Shown here: piece by piece, positions 41,765-49,778 of the stretch
Numbering within the stretch: the first letter of the stretch is position 1
Layout: each line of letters opens with the position of its first letter
DNA from: Myceligenerans pegani
GTDB taxonomy: Bacteria; Actinomycetota; Actinomycetes; Actinomycetales; Cellulomonadaceae
Direction: 5' to 3'
NCBI RefSeq assembly: GCF_014892515.1
Contig: NZ_JADBGR010000105.1
Span: forward strand, 143,865 to 207,864
DNA length: 64,000 nucleotides
Position numbers and translations under genes: made by a program
Notes under the pieces: generated by a model
Told to the model about the DNA's origin: nothing
Databases searched by the model: none
What the model saw: the letters and a program-made list of their open reading frames with translations, nothing else

Positions 41765-42766
41765 TCATGGCAGGTCCAGGGCATGGACGACGGCGGTCGC
41801 GAGCGCGTCGTCGGTCGGCGCGGCCGCGACGGCGACGACGTCGTGCCCCGCCTCCCGGGCTGCCCGGGCGGACGGTTCGCCGATCGCGACCACCCGCTGC
41901 GGCCCGAGCTGTGCGGCGAGCTGCCGCGCGGCGGACCCGGACGCGACGACGACGGCGTCGTACCCCGCGGTCCTCGCGTGCCCGACGACGTCGCGTGGCA
42001 GGTCCCGCGCGACCGTGCGGTACGCGGTGACGACGTGCGGATCCCACCCCTTGGCCCGCAGCCCTTCGGCCAGGGTGGGTGCGGCGAGATCCCCGAGCGG
42101 GACCAGCACCCGGCTCCCCGGCTGCCGGCTCCCCGGCGGGTCGTCCGGGCCGCCGCCCCGGCCCTCGCCGACCACGCCGTTCTGCGTGCCGGGAGCGCGG
42201 TCATGACTCGGCATGGCCTGGTCGTGCTCCGGGGCAGGCGGCGTGGGGGCGGCGTTCGCGGCCGGTGCGTGGGGGAACGCGGTCGCCAGGCCGGCCGCCG
42301 TCATGGCGCCTGCGGGAACGAGGGCGACGGCGTGGCCGCGGGCCTCGATCGCCCCCCGTGTGGCCGGCCCGACGCAGGCCCACCGCGTCTCCCCGGCGCC
42401 GCTCGGGTCCGGCGCGTTCGCCGCGGACCCGTCGAACGGCGGTGATGCATCGCGGGAGGGCGCCTCGGACCGGGAACCGTCGTGGTCGGTCGACGGACCC
42501 AGCAGGGCGTCCACCGCGTTCACGCTGGTCACCGCTACCCAGGCATACTCCCCGCGGGCAAGGGCGGCGCGCGCTTCGTCCAGGCCGGCCGGATCGTCCA
42601 CGGGCGCCCGCTCGATCACGGGCGCCGCGACGGCGTCGACACCGGCCTCGCGGAGCAGGTCCAGCAGCGGTGCGGCGCGCCCGTGCGAGCGTGCGACGAG
42701 GACGCGCGGCCGGGTGGTTCCCCGGCGATCGTCGTCGGGCCTGTCCACGGGGACCGTCGAGGTCAC
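41765..42766 (-). CDS. hemD: Uroporphyrinogen-III synthase
   Basis: Enzyme of 333 residues that closes hydroxymethylbilane with inversion of ring D. The two-domain fold shows [18 protein letters not shown] and VIERAPV, then [13 protein letters not shown], ending [16 protein letters not shown] and [15 protein letters not shown]. The domain boundary holds two low-complexity inserts (around [16 protein letters not shown] and the Pro-rich segment near residue 190) that lengthen the protein. GTG 42766 overlaps the hemC stop in GTGA, showing tight coupling to the enzyme that supplies its unstable substrate. Confidence 0.93.
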   Translation of the reverse strand: MTSTVPVDRPDDDRRGTTRPRVLVARSHGRAAPLLDLLREAGVDAVAAPVIERAPVDDPAGLDEARAALARGEYAWVAVTSVNAVDALLGPSTDHDGSRSEAPSRDASPPFDGSAANAPDPSGAGETRWACVGPATRGAIEARGHAVALVPAGAMTAAGLATAFPHAPAANAAPTPPAPEHDQAMPSHDRAPGTQNGVVGEGRGGGPDDPPGSRQPGSRVLVPLGDLAAPTLAEGLRAKGWDPHVVTAYRTVARDLPRDVVGHARTAGYDAVVVASGSAARQLAAQLGPQRVVAIGEPSARAAREAGHDVVAVAAAPTDDALATAVVHALDLP

Positions 42767-43908
42767 TCGCCCTCCGTAGCGGCGCCTCCGCCAAGGCCCG
42801 GTCCCGACGAACGTGGGCCCGAGGAGCCCGGGCCCGAGGAACTCGTGCCGGCGGCCACCGTGACCGGCGTCCCCAGCGGGGCCAGCTCGTCGGCGCCGGC
42901 CTGCAGGAGCGTCTCGGCCAGGCGAACGCCCAGCTCCTCGGCGATCTCGTCCAGGCCGGGGTCCGCGCACGCACGGTCGCCGACGGCGTACGGCCCGAGG
43001 TCCGCGCTCAGGTTCCGCACGATCCGGCCCGCCCCGCTGACGGCGGCGACGACCGACCGGAGGCGCAGCTCGCCGTCGGCCAGCACCGCGTACGCGCCGA
43101 CCGGCGCCGCGCAGCCGGCCTCGAGCCGCGCGAGCACCGAGCGCTCCGCCAGCACGGCCAGGCGGGTGGCGGGATGGTCGAGATCGGCCAGCGCGTCGGC
43201 CAGGCCGGGATCCGGGACGGTCCCGGCCGGACCGCGGACGACGTCGGCGGTCCGGACCTCCACGGCCAGCGCGCCCTGCCCCGGGGCGGGCGTCATGGTC
43301 TCGATCGGGATGTACTGGCTGATCACGTCCGTCCTGCCGACACGCTTCAGACCCGCCGTGGCGAGCACGACGGCGTCCAGGTCCGCCTCCGGCCCCAGCG
43401 CCCGGTCGAGCCGGGTACCCACGTTGCCGCGGATGTCGACGACCTCCAGGTCGGGTCGCGCGGCGCGGACCTGCGCGGCGCGGCGCGGCGAGCCCGTGCC
43501 GACGCGCGCGCCGGTCGGCAGTGTGGCCAGCGTCAGGCCGTCGCGGGCGCAGAGCGCGTCGCGCGCGTCCTCGCGCTCGGGCGTGACGTACGTGAGCTCG
43601 GGGTGCGGCGCCGTCGGCAGGTCCTTCAGGGAGTGCACGGCGACGTCGCAGCGGCCGTCGAGCAGTGCCTCGCGCAGGGCCGTGACGAAGACGCCGGTGC
43701 CGCCGAGGCTCGCGAGCGACCCCGTCTTCACGTCACCCTCGGTCCTGATCCGGACCAGCTCCACCGGACGCCCGGTCAGCTCCTCGATCCGGCGGGCGAC
43801 CGTGCCGCTCTGCGTCATCGCGAGGGCGCTGCCGCGGGTGCCGAGGCGAATGGGGGCACCGGGTGCGCCGCCGGGAGGTGTGCTGACGGAAGTAGGGGTC
43901 GAGGTCAC
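42763..43908 (-). CDS. hemC: Porphobilinogen deaminase (hydroxymethylbilane synthase)
   Basis: Enzyme of 381 residues that polymerises four porphobilinogens on a dipyrromethane cofactor. It has IRLGTRGSALAMTQ, HSLKDLPT, VGTGSPRRAAQ, DIRGNVGTRL and the cofactor cysteine in ARLEAGCAAPVGAY. A Ser/Gly/Pro-rich tail of about 20 residues ends it. I use GTG 43908; the frame is open to 44019, but that extension looks non-coding. The 194-bp gap to hemA may hold its own promoter. Confidence 0.95.
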   Translation of the reverse strand: MTSTPTSVSTPPGGAPGAPIRLGTRGSALAMTQSGTVARRIEELTGRPVELVRIRTEGDVKTGSLASLGGTGVFVTALREALLDGRCDVAVHSLKDLPTAPHPELTYVTPEREDARDALCARDGLTLATLPTGARVGTGSPRRAAQVRAARPDLEVVDIRGNVGTRLDRALGPEADLDAVVLATAGLKRVGRTDVISQYIPIETMTPAPGQGALAVEVRTADVVRGPAGTVPDPGLADALADLDHPATRLAVLAERSVLARLEAGCAAPVGAYAVLADGELRLRSVVAAVSGAGRIVRNLSADLGPYAVGDRACADPGLDEIAEELGVRLAETLLQAGADELAPLGTPVTVAAGTSSSGPGSSGPRSSGPGLGGGAATEGE

Positions 43909-44102
43909 CAACCCAGTCTCCACCCTGGAGGGCGTACAGACGAAACGGACCCTGTTCCACCGGTGAATGTCACACCGGGGCGTCACCTCCCGCGACCGCG
44001 AGATCTCCGCCGGGACCACGCGGGCGGTGCCATGCTCCTGCGGGAACGCGGCCGACGTCGCGCTGGCCGCGCTCGCCCCGGACCCGTGCGGCCGACCTCG
44101 TG

Positions 44103-45641
44103 TCAGCTGGTCCGGTGGGCCGGCGTGCCGGCCGCGCGGGTGATCGACTCCGCACCCTCGATCACCGCGGCCTCCTGCGCCCTCGCCCGGGCGCGGGCCT
44201 CCGCACGCACGGCGACGATCCGCGGGTGGAGGTCGGCGTGGATGCGCCGGCGGACCCCGCGCGCGACGCCGTCGACGTCCTCCGGCGTCGGCGGCGGGTC
44301 CCCGGCGGCCGCGCGTTCCTCCGCGAGCCGGGCGACGGCGTCGTCCACCTCCGCCCGGACGCGCACCTCAGCCTCGTCCAGCAGCGCGACCACCGCCGCG
44401 TCCGCCTCGCGGCCGAGCCGCGTCTCCTCGAACGCGCGGGCGGCGTCGTCCACGATGTCGCGCGCCTGCCCGACGACGTCCAGCGCCACCGCCGGGGCAT
44501 GCGCCTTCAGGCTGGCGAGATCGTAGAGCAGCACGCCCTCGACGTCGGCCACCTGCGGGTCGACGTCCCGGTGCAGCGCGAGGTCCAGGACGACCAGGGC
44601 GGTGGGCTCCGGCTCGTCGCCCGCCCGGTCGGCGGCCCGCTCGCGAGCGCGCACGACGGCGGCCGCGTCCAGCACGTGGCCCAGACTGGCCTCCGGCGCG
44701 GGCCGGTCCTGCGACGACACCGGTCCGGGAGTGCCCGCCTCCTGGGCTGAGGCGCCGACCTGTGCCCCATCGCCGTGTGCGGCCCCCGGCGCCGTGACAT
44801 GCGGGCTCGTGTCCGGCTCGGCCCTGGGCACGTCGCGCGCACCCACGACCGCCGTCGTCCCCGGATGCGAGCCGCGGCCCCGGGCACCGCTGCACGAGAC
44901 CACGACGTCCGCGTCCGCCAGGGCCGCGATCAGGTCGTCGACGGCGTCGACACCGTGCGATTCCGCGAACAGCGCCGCGCGGCCCGACTGCGAGTACACG
45001 CCGATGTCCGTGCACCCGCGCGCCCGCAGCGCCGCGACGGACGCGCCCGCGTATGACCCGGTCCCGATCAGGACGGCGCGCGAGGTGTCCCAGCGGGACA
45101 CCTCGCTCTCGGCGAGGTCGAGGGCGAGCGAGACGACGGACCGGCCCGCGGCGCCCAGCTCCGTGTCGGTGCCGACCCGCTTGGACGTGCGGGACGCCGT
45201 CTGGAAGAGGAGCTCGAGCGTCTTGGAGGTGGTCTCCTGCTCACGTGCGACGGCGAGCGACCGCTTCACCTGCCCGGCGATCTCACGTTCACCGACGACC
45301 ATCGAGTCGAGGCCCGCGGCGACGGCGAACAGGTGCTCGGTGACCTCGGGGCCGGTGCGCACGGTGAAGGAGCCGACGGCGGTCTGCGTGCTGACCCCCG
45401 ACTCGCCCGCGACGAGCTCGGCGACGTGCCGGGTGGCGTGGCCCACGGTGTGGCCGTCCAGCGGCGCGTCCACGTCGAGGTAGAGCTCGAACCGGTTGCA
45501 GGTGGAGATCACCACCGCCCCGACGACCGGCCGGCACGTGCCCACGACGGTACGCCCCACGGACGCGGATCCCATGGACAGGCGTTCCAGCGCGTCCAGG
45601 TCGAGCTCGCGGTGGGAGGCGGTGAGGGAGAGGAGAACCAC
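44103..45641 (-). CDS. hemA: Glutamyl-tRNA reductase
   Basis: NADPH enzyme of 512 residues, the first committed step of tetrapyrrole synthesis from Glu-tRNA. The catalytic cysteine is Cys48 in VISTCNRFELYL. GLDSMVVGEREIAGQVK, FQTASRTSKRVGTDT and the NADPH loop LIGTGSYAGASV follow. A low-complexity insert of ~60-70 residues after CSGARG is unusual in length. The C-terminal dimerisation helices are Arg/Ala-rich. The GTG start at 45641 is separated from divergent hemE by 49 bp, so the two promoters must overlap or interleave. Confidence 0.96.
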   Translation of the reverse strand: MVLLSLTASHRELDLDALERLSMGSASVGRTVVGTCRPVVGAVVISTCNRFELYLDVDAPLDGHTVGHATRHVAELVAGESGVSTQTAVGSFTVRTGPEVTEHLFAVAAGLDSMVVGEREIAGQVKRSLAVAREQETTSKTLELLFQTASRTSKRVGTDTELGAAGRSVVSLALDLAESEVSRWDTSRAVLIGTGSYAGASVAALRARGCTDIGVYSQSGRAALFAESHGVDAVDDLIAALADADVVVSCSGARGRGSHPGTTAVVGARDVPRAEPDTSPHVTAPGAAHGDGAQVGASAQEAGTPGPVSSQDRPAPEASLGHVLDAAAVVRARERAADRAGDEPEPTALVVLDLALHRDVDPQVADVEGVLLYDLASLKAHAPAVALDVVGQARDIVDDAARAFEETRLGREADAAVVALLDEAEVRVRAEVDDAVARLAEERAAAGDPPPTPEDVDGVARGVRRRIHADLHPRIVAVRAEARARARAQEAAVIEGAESITRAAGTPAHRTS

Positions 45642-45690
45642 AGTGCTCCGACTTTATGGGGTGGCATGCCGCAAGGCACAATCGGTAAGC

Positions 45691-46800
45691 GTGAACCTCG
45701 CCACCCTCGCCCCCTCCGCGGGCGCCGCCCTCCCGGCCGATCATCCGCTCGTCGACGGGCGGACAGCCACGGCGCCGCTGATCCGTGCGCTGCGGGGCGA
45801 CCGGCCGGAGCGCCTGCCCGTCTGGTTCATGCGGCAGGCGGGCCGGTCGCTGCCGGAGTACCGCGAGGTGCGGCAGGGGATCGGGATGCTCGACTCCTGC
45901 CTGCGGCCGGATCTCGCGTCGGAGATCACGCTGCAGCCCGTGCGGCGGCACGGCGTGGATGCCGGGATCTTCTTCAGCGACATCATGGTGCCCCTCAAGC
46001 TGGCGGGTGTCGGCGTGGACATCGCCCCCGGTGTCGGTCCGGTGATGGACCAGCCGTACCGGACCGCCGACGACGTCGAGCGCCTGGTGGCGGCCACCCT
46101 GGACGACGACGCGCTGGCGCCGGTCCGGGAGGCCGTGGCGCTCACGGTGGCCGAACTGGGCACCACGCCGCTGATCGGGTTCGGCGGCGCGCCCTTCACC
46201 CTGGCCGCCTACCTCGTCGAGGGGCGCCCGTCGCGGGACCACCTCGCGGCGCGGACGATGATGCACGGCGCTCCGGAGACGTGGAGCCGGCTGGTGTCGT
46301 GGACGGCGGACATCACGGGCGCCTTTCTCCGGGCGCAGGTGGAGGCCGGGGCGTCGGCGGTGCAGCTCTTCGACTCGTGGGCCGGGTCACTCTCCCAGGC
46401 GGACTACACGGGCCGGGTCGCCGGGGCGTCGGCGCGGGCGCTGGCGCACGTGGCCGGCCTGGGCGTGCCCGCGATCCACTTCGGGACCGGGACCGGGCAC
46501 CTGCTGGGCGCGATGCGCGACGTGCTCGCCTCCGCCGGGGTGGCGAAGCACGCCGTCGGGGTGGACTACCGCACGCCGCTGGACGAGGCCGCCGAGGCGC
46601 TGCCCGGCGTGCCGCTGCAGGGCAACGTCGACCCGGCGCTCCTCGCGGCGCCCTGGCCGGTGCTGGAGGCGCACGTGCGCGACGTCGTGGCGCGGGGCGC
46701 CGCCGCTCCGGCCCACGTGCTGAACCTCGGTCACGGCGTCCCGCCGGAGACGGACCCGGCCGTGCTGACCCGCGTGGTGGAACTGGCGCACTCGCTGTGA
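45691..46800 (+). CDS. hemE: Uroporphyrinogen decarboxylase
   Basis: Enzyme of 369 residues that removes four carboxyl groups from uroporphyrinogen III, giving coproporphyrinogen III. It has PVWFMRQAGRSLPEYRE, the substrate-binding FFSDIMVPLKLAG, IGFGGAPFTLAAYLVEG and HFGTGTGHLLG. The start is GTG 45691. CACAAT at 45677-45682 may be a -10 box, making the mRNA nearly leaderless, but it fits less well than other cases here. It is followed by hemY after 63 bp. Confidence 0.96.
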   Translation: MNLATLAPSAGAALPADHPLVDGRTATAPLIRALRGDRPERLPVWFMRQAGRSLPEYREVRQGIGMLDSCLRPDLASEITLQPVRRHGVDAGIFFSDIMVPLKLAGVGVDIAPGVGPVMDQPYRTADDVERLVAATLDDDALAPVREAVALTVAELGTTPLIGFGGAPFTLAAYLVEGRPSRDHLAARTMMHGAPETWSRLVSWTADITGAFLRAQVEAGASAVQLFDSWAGSLSQADYTGRVAGASARALAHVAGLGVPAIHFGTGTGHLLGAMRDVLASAGVAKHAVGVDYRTPLDEAAEALPGVPLQGNVDPALLAAPWPVLEAHVRDVVARGAAAPAHVLNLGHGVPPETDPAVLTRVVELAHSL

Positions 46801-46863
46801 GCCGGAGCCGGACGGCAGGAGCGGAGACCGGGCGGCGTCGCCGGCCGCGGAGATGAGGCAGGG

Positions 46864-48345
46864 GTGACCGAGGCAGGGGTGACGAGCGTGGCGGTCGAGG
46901 CGGACGCCGTCGTCGTCGGCGGAGGGATCGGGGGGCTGGTCGCCGCCTGGGAGCTGAGCCGGCGCGGGGCGCGGGTCGTCGTGCTGGAGGCGAGCGAGCG
47001 TGCCGGCGGGCCGATCCACGGCGGGGTGTTCGGCTCGCTGCCCGGCGTGCCGGTCGACCTGGGCGCCGAGTCGTTCGCGGTGCGTGGCGGCGCCGTCGAA
47101 GGGCTCGCGGAGGAGCTCGGGCTGCGGGTGGAGGCGCCCGCCGCGCTCGGCGCCTGGGGGTTCGCCGCCGGGAGGGCGTTCCCCCTGCCTGCGGCCGGTC
47201 TGCTCGGGATCCCGTCGCGGCCGTGGGCCGCGGACGTACGCCGCGCCGTGGGATGGCCCGGCGTGATCCGAGGGTCGCTGGATCGCGTGCTGCCGCGCCG
47301 CTTCGCCGCGTTCGACGACCTCGGGGCACTCGTGCGCTCCCGTATGGGCAGGCGGATCACCGACCGGCTGGTCTCGGCCGTGGCGGCCGGGGTGCACTCG
47401 GCGCCGCTGGACCGGCTCGACGTCGACGCCGTGGCTCCCGGGCTGCGGCGGGCGTTCGAGGAGGCCGGCTCGCTGTCGCGGGCGGTGGCACGGATCCGGG
47501 CGGCGGCGCCGCCCGGATCGGCCGTCCGAGGGATCGACGGTGGCGTGCACACGCTGGTGGACGCTCTGGTCGACCGCCTGGACGTGCGGACCGGGCACCG
47601 GGTCACCGAGATCGACGGGGATTGGACGATCGCCGCGGACACCCCGGACGGGCCCGCCACGTTCCGCACGGGTCGGCTCGTGGTCGCGACAGCGGGGGTG
47701 GCGCCGCTGCTGACCAGCCGGTGGCAGGGCCTCTCTGCACCGGGCTCGGGAGTCGAACCGGGCCCGGGCGCGGGTTCCATGACGGAACCAGGGACGCCGA
47801 CCGGCTCGCCCGCGAAGCCGCCCGTCCCCGAGCGTGGCGCCGACATCTGGCTGGCCACGCTGCTGCTCGACGCGCCCGAGCTGGACTCCGCGCCCCGCGG
47901 GACGGGGATGCTGGTGGCGGGCGGTGCCGCCCGGCCGGGCGACCGCCGTCGGACACCGGTGCGGGCGAAGGCACTCACCCATGCGACCGCCAAGTGGCCC
48001 TGGCTCGCGCGGCGCGTGCGCGACGCGGCGGGGCCCGGCGTGCACGTGGTCCGGCTGAGCTACGGCCGGATCGGTGAGCCGACACCCGAGCCCACGCCCG
48101 AGGAAGCCGCACGCGACGCGTCCGCCCTGCTCGGCGTGGACCTCGCCGGGCGCGTGCGGGACGTCGTGACCCAGCGCTGGGACGGCGCGCTCCCGCCGCC
48201 CACACCGGCCTACCGTGCGCGGGTCCGCGAGTTCCTGGACGCCGCCGAGCGCGTTCCCGGGCTCGCCGTCACGGGCGGCTGGGTGGCCGGTACAGGGCTG
48301 GCGGCGACCGTCGCCCACGCGCGTGCGGCGGCCGCAAGAATGTGA
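46864..48345 (+). CDS. hemY: Protoporphyrinogen/coproporphyrinogen oxidase (HemY-type)
   Basis: FAD enzyme of 493 residues. The N-terminal dinucleotide motif is VVVGGGIGGLVAAWELSRRG and VVVLEASERAGG follows; the C-terminus has VTGGWVAGTGLAATVAHARA, the second FAD site. In Gram-positive bacteria HemY acts mainly on coproporphyrinogen III before HemH and HemQ; neither of those genes is next to it here. A Pro/Gly-rich insert near residue 300 (APGSGVEPGPGAGS) is atypical. The GTG start at 46864 has a weak ribosome site. Its stop overlaps a CRP-like site. Confidence 0.93.
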   Translation: MTEAGVTSVAVEADAVVVGGGIGGLVAAWELSRRGARVVVLEASERAGGPIHGGVFGSLPGVPVDLGAESFAVRGGAVEGLAEELGLRVEAPAALGAWGFAAGRAFPLPAAGLLGIPSRPWAADVRRAVGWPGVIRGSLDRVLPRRFAAFDDLGALVRSRMGRRITDRLVSAVAAGVHSAPLDRLDVDAVAPGLRRAFEEAGSLSRAVARIRAAAPPGSAVRGIDGGVHTLVDALVDRLDVRTGHRVTEIDGDWTIAADTPDGPATFRTGRLVVATAGVAPLLTSRWQGLSAPGSGVEPGPGAGSMTEPGTPTGSPAKPPVPERGADIWLATLLLDAPELDSAPRGTGMLVAGGAARPGDRRRTPVRAKALTHATAKWPWLARRVRDAAGPGVHVVRLSYGRIGEPTPEPTPEEAARDASALLGVDLAGRVRDVVTQRWDGALPPPTPAYRARVREFLDAAERVPGLAVTGGWVAGTGLAATVAHARAAAARM

Positions 48346-48356
48346 CCCTCGTCACG
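48341..48356. promoter_or_regulatory. CRP/GlxR-like palindrome before repeat protein 1
   Basis: TGTGACCCTCGTCACG fits TGTGA-N6-TCACA with one mismatch and contains the hemY stop codon. The following GAACCTCGG is identical to the sequence after the site at 49590. Confidence 0.55.
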
Positions 48357-48429
48357 GAACCTCGGGGCGGCCGAGATCGTGCAGGACCCCGAACTGCCGG
48401 GTTGGTGTGTCTTGGCGTGTGGCGAACCA

Positions 48430-48447
48430 CAAGTGCGATGTCGCACT
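48430..48447. promoter_or_regulatory. 18-bp perfect palindrome in the leader of repeat protein 1
   Basis: AAGTGCGATGTCGCACTT is symmetric throughout and is followed by TTG. It lies 81 bp before the TTG start. The paralogous leader has only a decayed version, so this is a gene-specific operator or a small hairpin. Confidence 0.5.
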
Positions 48448-48527
48448 TTTGCTCCCATTGCTTAATTTCGGCGGCACGCAAGGGGATCCGAATTCGCGCA
48501 CCGCGCCTGATCCAGGGGGTTAGTTCC

Positions 48528-49433
48528 TTGAAGCACGCAGCACCGAAGAAGAAGGCCGGGTCCGTCCCGGTCTCGCGCACCATCGCGACCGTCGCCATCG
48601 CGACCGCGGCGGCCGGCGCGGCCACCCCGGCCATGGCGGCCGAGCTCCCGCAGCCGGACCTGGGCCTCGGTGACCTGCCCACCACCGACCTCGTCGACCT
48701 GCCCGACCACGACGCCCTGGTCTCCGACCTCTCGGGCGTCGTCGCCGACCGGGGCGTCGACTTCCCGGGCGTCGAGGTTCCGGAGATCGTTCCGGCCGCG
48801 CCCGCCGAGCTGGCGGACCTGGCCGAGGCCGGAGCCCTCGTCGACAAGGCCGGGGCGACCGCCCAGGACGCCGAGGCGATCGCCGGGAGCGTGATGCCCG
48901 CGTCGATCCCGCCGGTCGAGCAGGTCGCCCCGGACTACACCCTGCCCGGTTTCTCGGGCCAGGGTGACGTCGTGCCGGGCGTTCTCGCCGCGGCCGAGGT
49001 GGTCAAGGGCTCCGCCGAGAGCGCGGCGCACGGCGCCCCGCACGTGGCCGCCGATGCCGTGGACCCGGCGGTGCGGGGCGTCATGGCCGAGGCCGGCGGC
49101 GTCACCGACGTCGTCGACGGCGCGTCCGCGGCGACGGACGTCGTCGACGGCGCCGCCGGGGCGACCGATGTCGTGGACGGCGTGGCGGGGGCCACGGACG
49201 TCGTGGACGGCGTGGCGGGCGCGGCCGACGTCGTGGACGGCGTGACCGGCGGGGCGGACGTCGTGGACGGCGCGACCGGCACGGTCGACGAGGTGGCCGG
49301 GAAGGTCGCCGGTGTTCCGGGCGACGACATCGTCGGTGGCGCGACCCGGCCGGTCGAGGACGTCGTGGACGGCGCGGCCGGCCCGGCCGTCGCGGGCGGC
49401 GTGCTGGACACGGCCACCGGCCTGGTCGGCTGA
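48528..49433 (+). CDS. Secreted Val/Asp/Gly-repeat protein 1
   Basis: Protein of 301 residues with a signal peptide (MKHAAPKKK, then ATVAIATAAAGAATP, cleavage near 38). The mature N-terminus ELPQPDLGLGDLPTTDL is shared with the next gene, as are YTLPGFSG and HVAADAVDPAVRG. Residues about 192-251 are six exact-length 10-residue units of the form A-T-D-V-V-D-G-V-A-G. No LPXTG or membrane anchor is seen. The start is inferred as TTG 48528 because homology with the next gene begins there and a GGGGG run precedes it. The function is unknown; a structural or adhesive wall protein is possible. Confidence 0.82.
   Translation: MKHAAPKKKAGSVPVSRTIATVAIATAAAGAATPAMAAELPQPDLGLGDLPTTDLVDLPDHDALVSDLSGVVADRGVDFPGVEVPEIVPAAPAELADLAEAGALVDKAGATAQDAEAIAGSVMPASIPPVEQVAPDYTLPGFSGQGDVVPGVLAAAEVVKGSAESAAHGAPHVAADAVDPAVRGVMAEAGGVTDVVDGASAATDVVDGAAGATDVVDGVAGATDVVDGVAGAADVVDGVTGGADVVDGATGTVDEVAGKVAGVPGDDIVGGATRPVEDVVDGAAGPAVAGGVLDTATGLVG
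49101..49280 (+). repeat. Six 30-bp tandem coding repeats
   Basis: Contiguous in-frame 30-bp units (49101, 49131, 49161, 49191, 49221, 49251) each encode x-x-D-V-V-D-G-x-x-x. The near-identical core GACGTCGTGGACGGCG makes expansion or contraction by slippage likely. Confidence 0.85.
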
Positions 49434-49475
49434 CGCATCGAGCGCTCATCGAGTGGCCCGCGCCAGGGTCACCGC

Positions 49476-49505
49476 CGCCCGGCCCCGCGAGCGCGGGGCC
49501 GGGCG
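49476..49505 (+). terminator. Terminator after repeat protein 1
   Basis: A perfect 13-bp stem, CGCCCGGCCCCGC against GCGGGGCCGGGCG, with a GAGC loop, 42 bp after the stop codon. Confidence 0.88.
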
Positions 49506-49589
49506 TCTCGCTCCCGTGCCGTCGCCCTGCGAGTTCCCGTGGTCGTTGCCCGGCAAAACGGCTGATGAGCACTTCCTCGCGGACGAAAG

Positions 49590-49605
49590 TGTGATCTTCG
49601 TCACG
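49590..49605. promoter_or_regulatory. CRP/GlxR-like palindrome before repeat protein 2
   Basis: TGTGATCTTCGTCACG fits TGTGA-N6-TCACA with one mismatch. It is 189 bp before the TTG start, almost the same distance as in the paralogous leader (187 bp), and the GAACCTCGG that follows is also conserved. Confidence 0.55.
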
Positions 49606-49778
49606 GAACCTCGGAACGGGCGATTTCGTGCCCCAGTGCGAACTGTCGCGTTGATGTCGTTTGGTGAACTCGCCGCCCGAGAGGGGGACTTTTTTCACCT
49701 CCTCTCCGCCGCTAACTTCGGCGGCACGCAAGGGGAATTTCGAATTCGCGCAACGCGCCTGAGCATGGGGGTAGCTCC
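49606..49778 (+). other. Conserved 5' leader shared with the paralogous gene upstream
   Basis: The stretch before repeat protein 2 matches that before protein 1 mainly at its two ends. The last ~70 nt, from TTCGGCGGCACGCAAGGGG through AATTCGCGCA to GGGGGTAGCTCC, are nearly the same in both. Possible stems here are GAGAGG...CCTCTC and CCGCCG against CGGCGG around CTAACTT (about 49708-49726). A structured leader or riboswitch is possible; I cannot assign a class. Confidence 0.5.

Noticed and set aside
45641..45691. Search for a Rex or Fur box in the hemA-hemE gap
   Set aside because: Only 49 bp are available and neither TTGTGAA-type nor Fur-type symmetry is visible.
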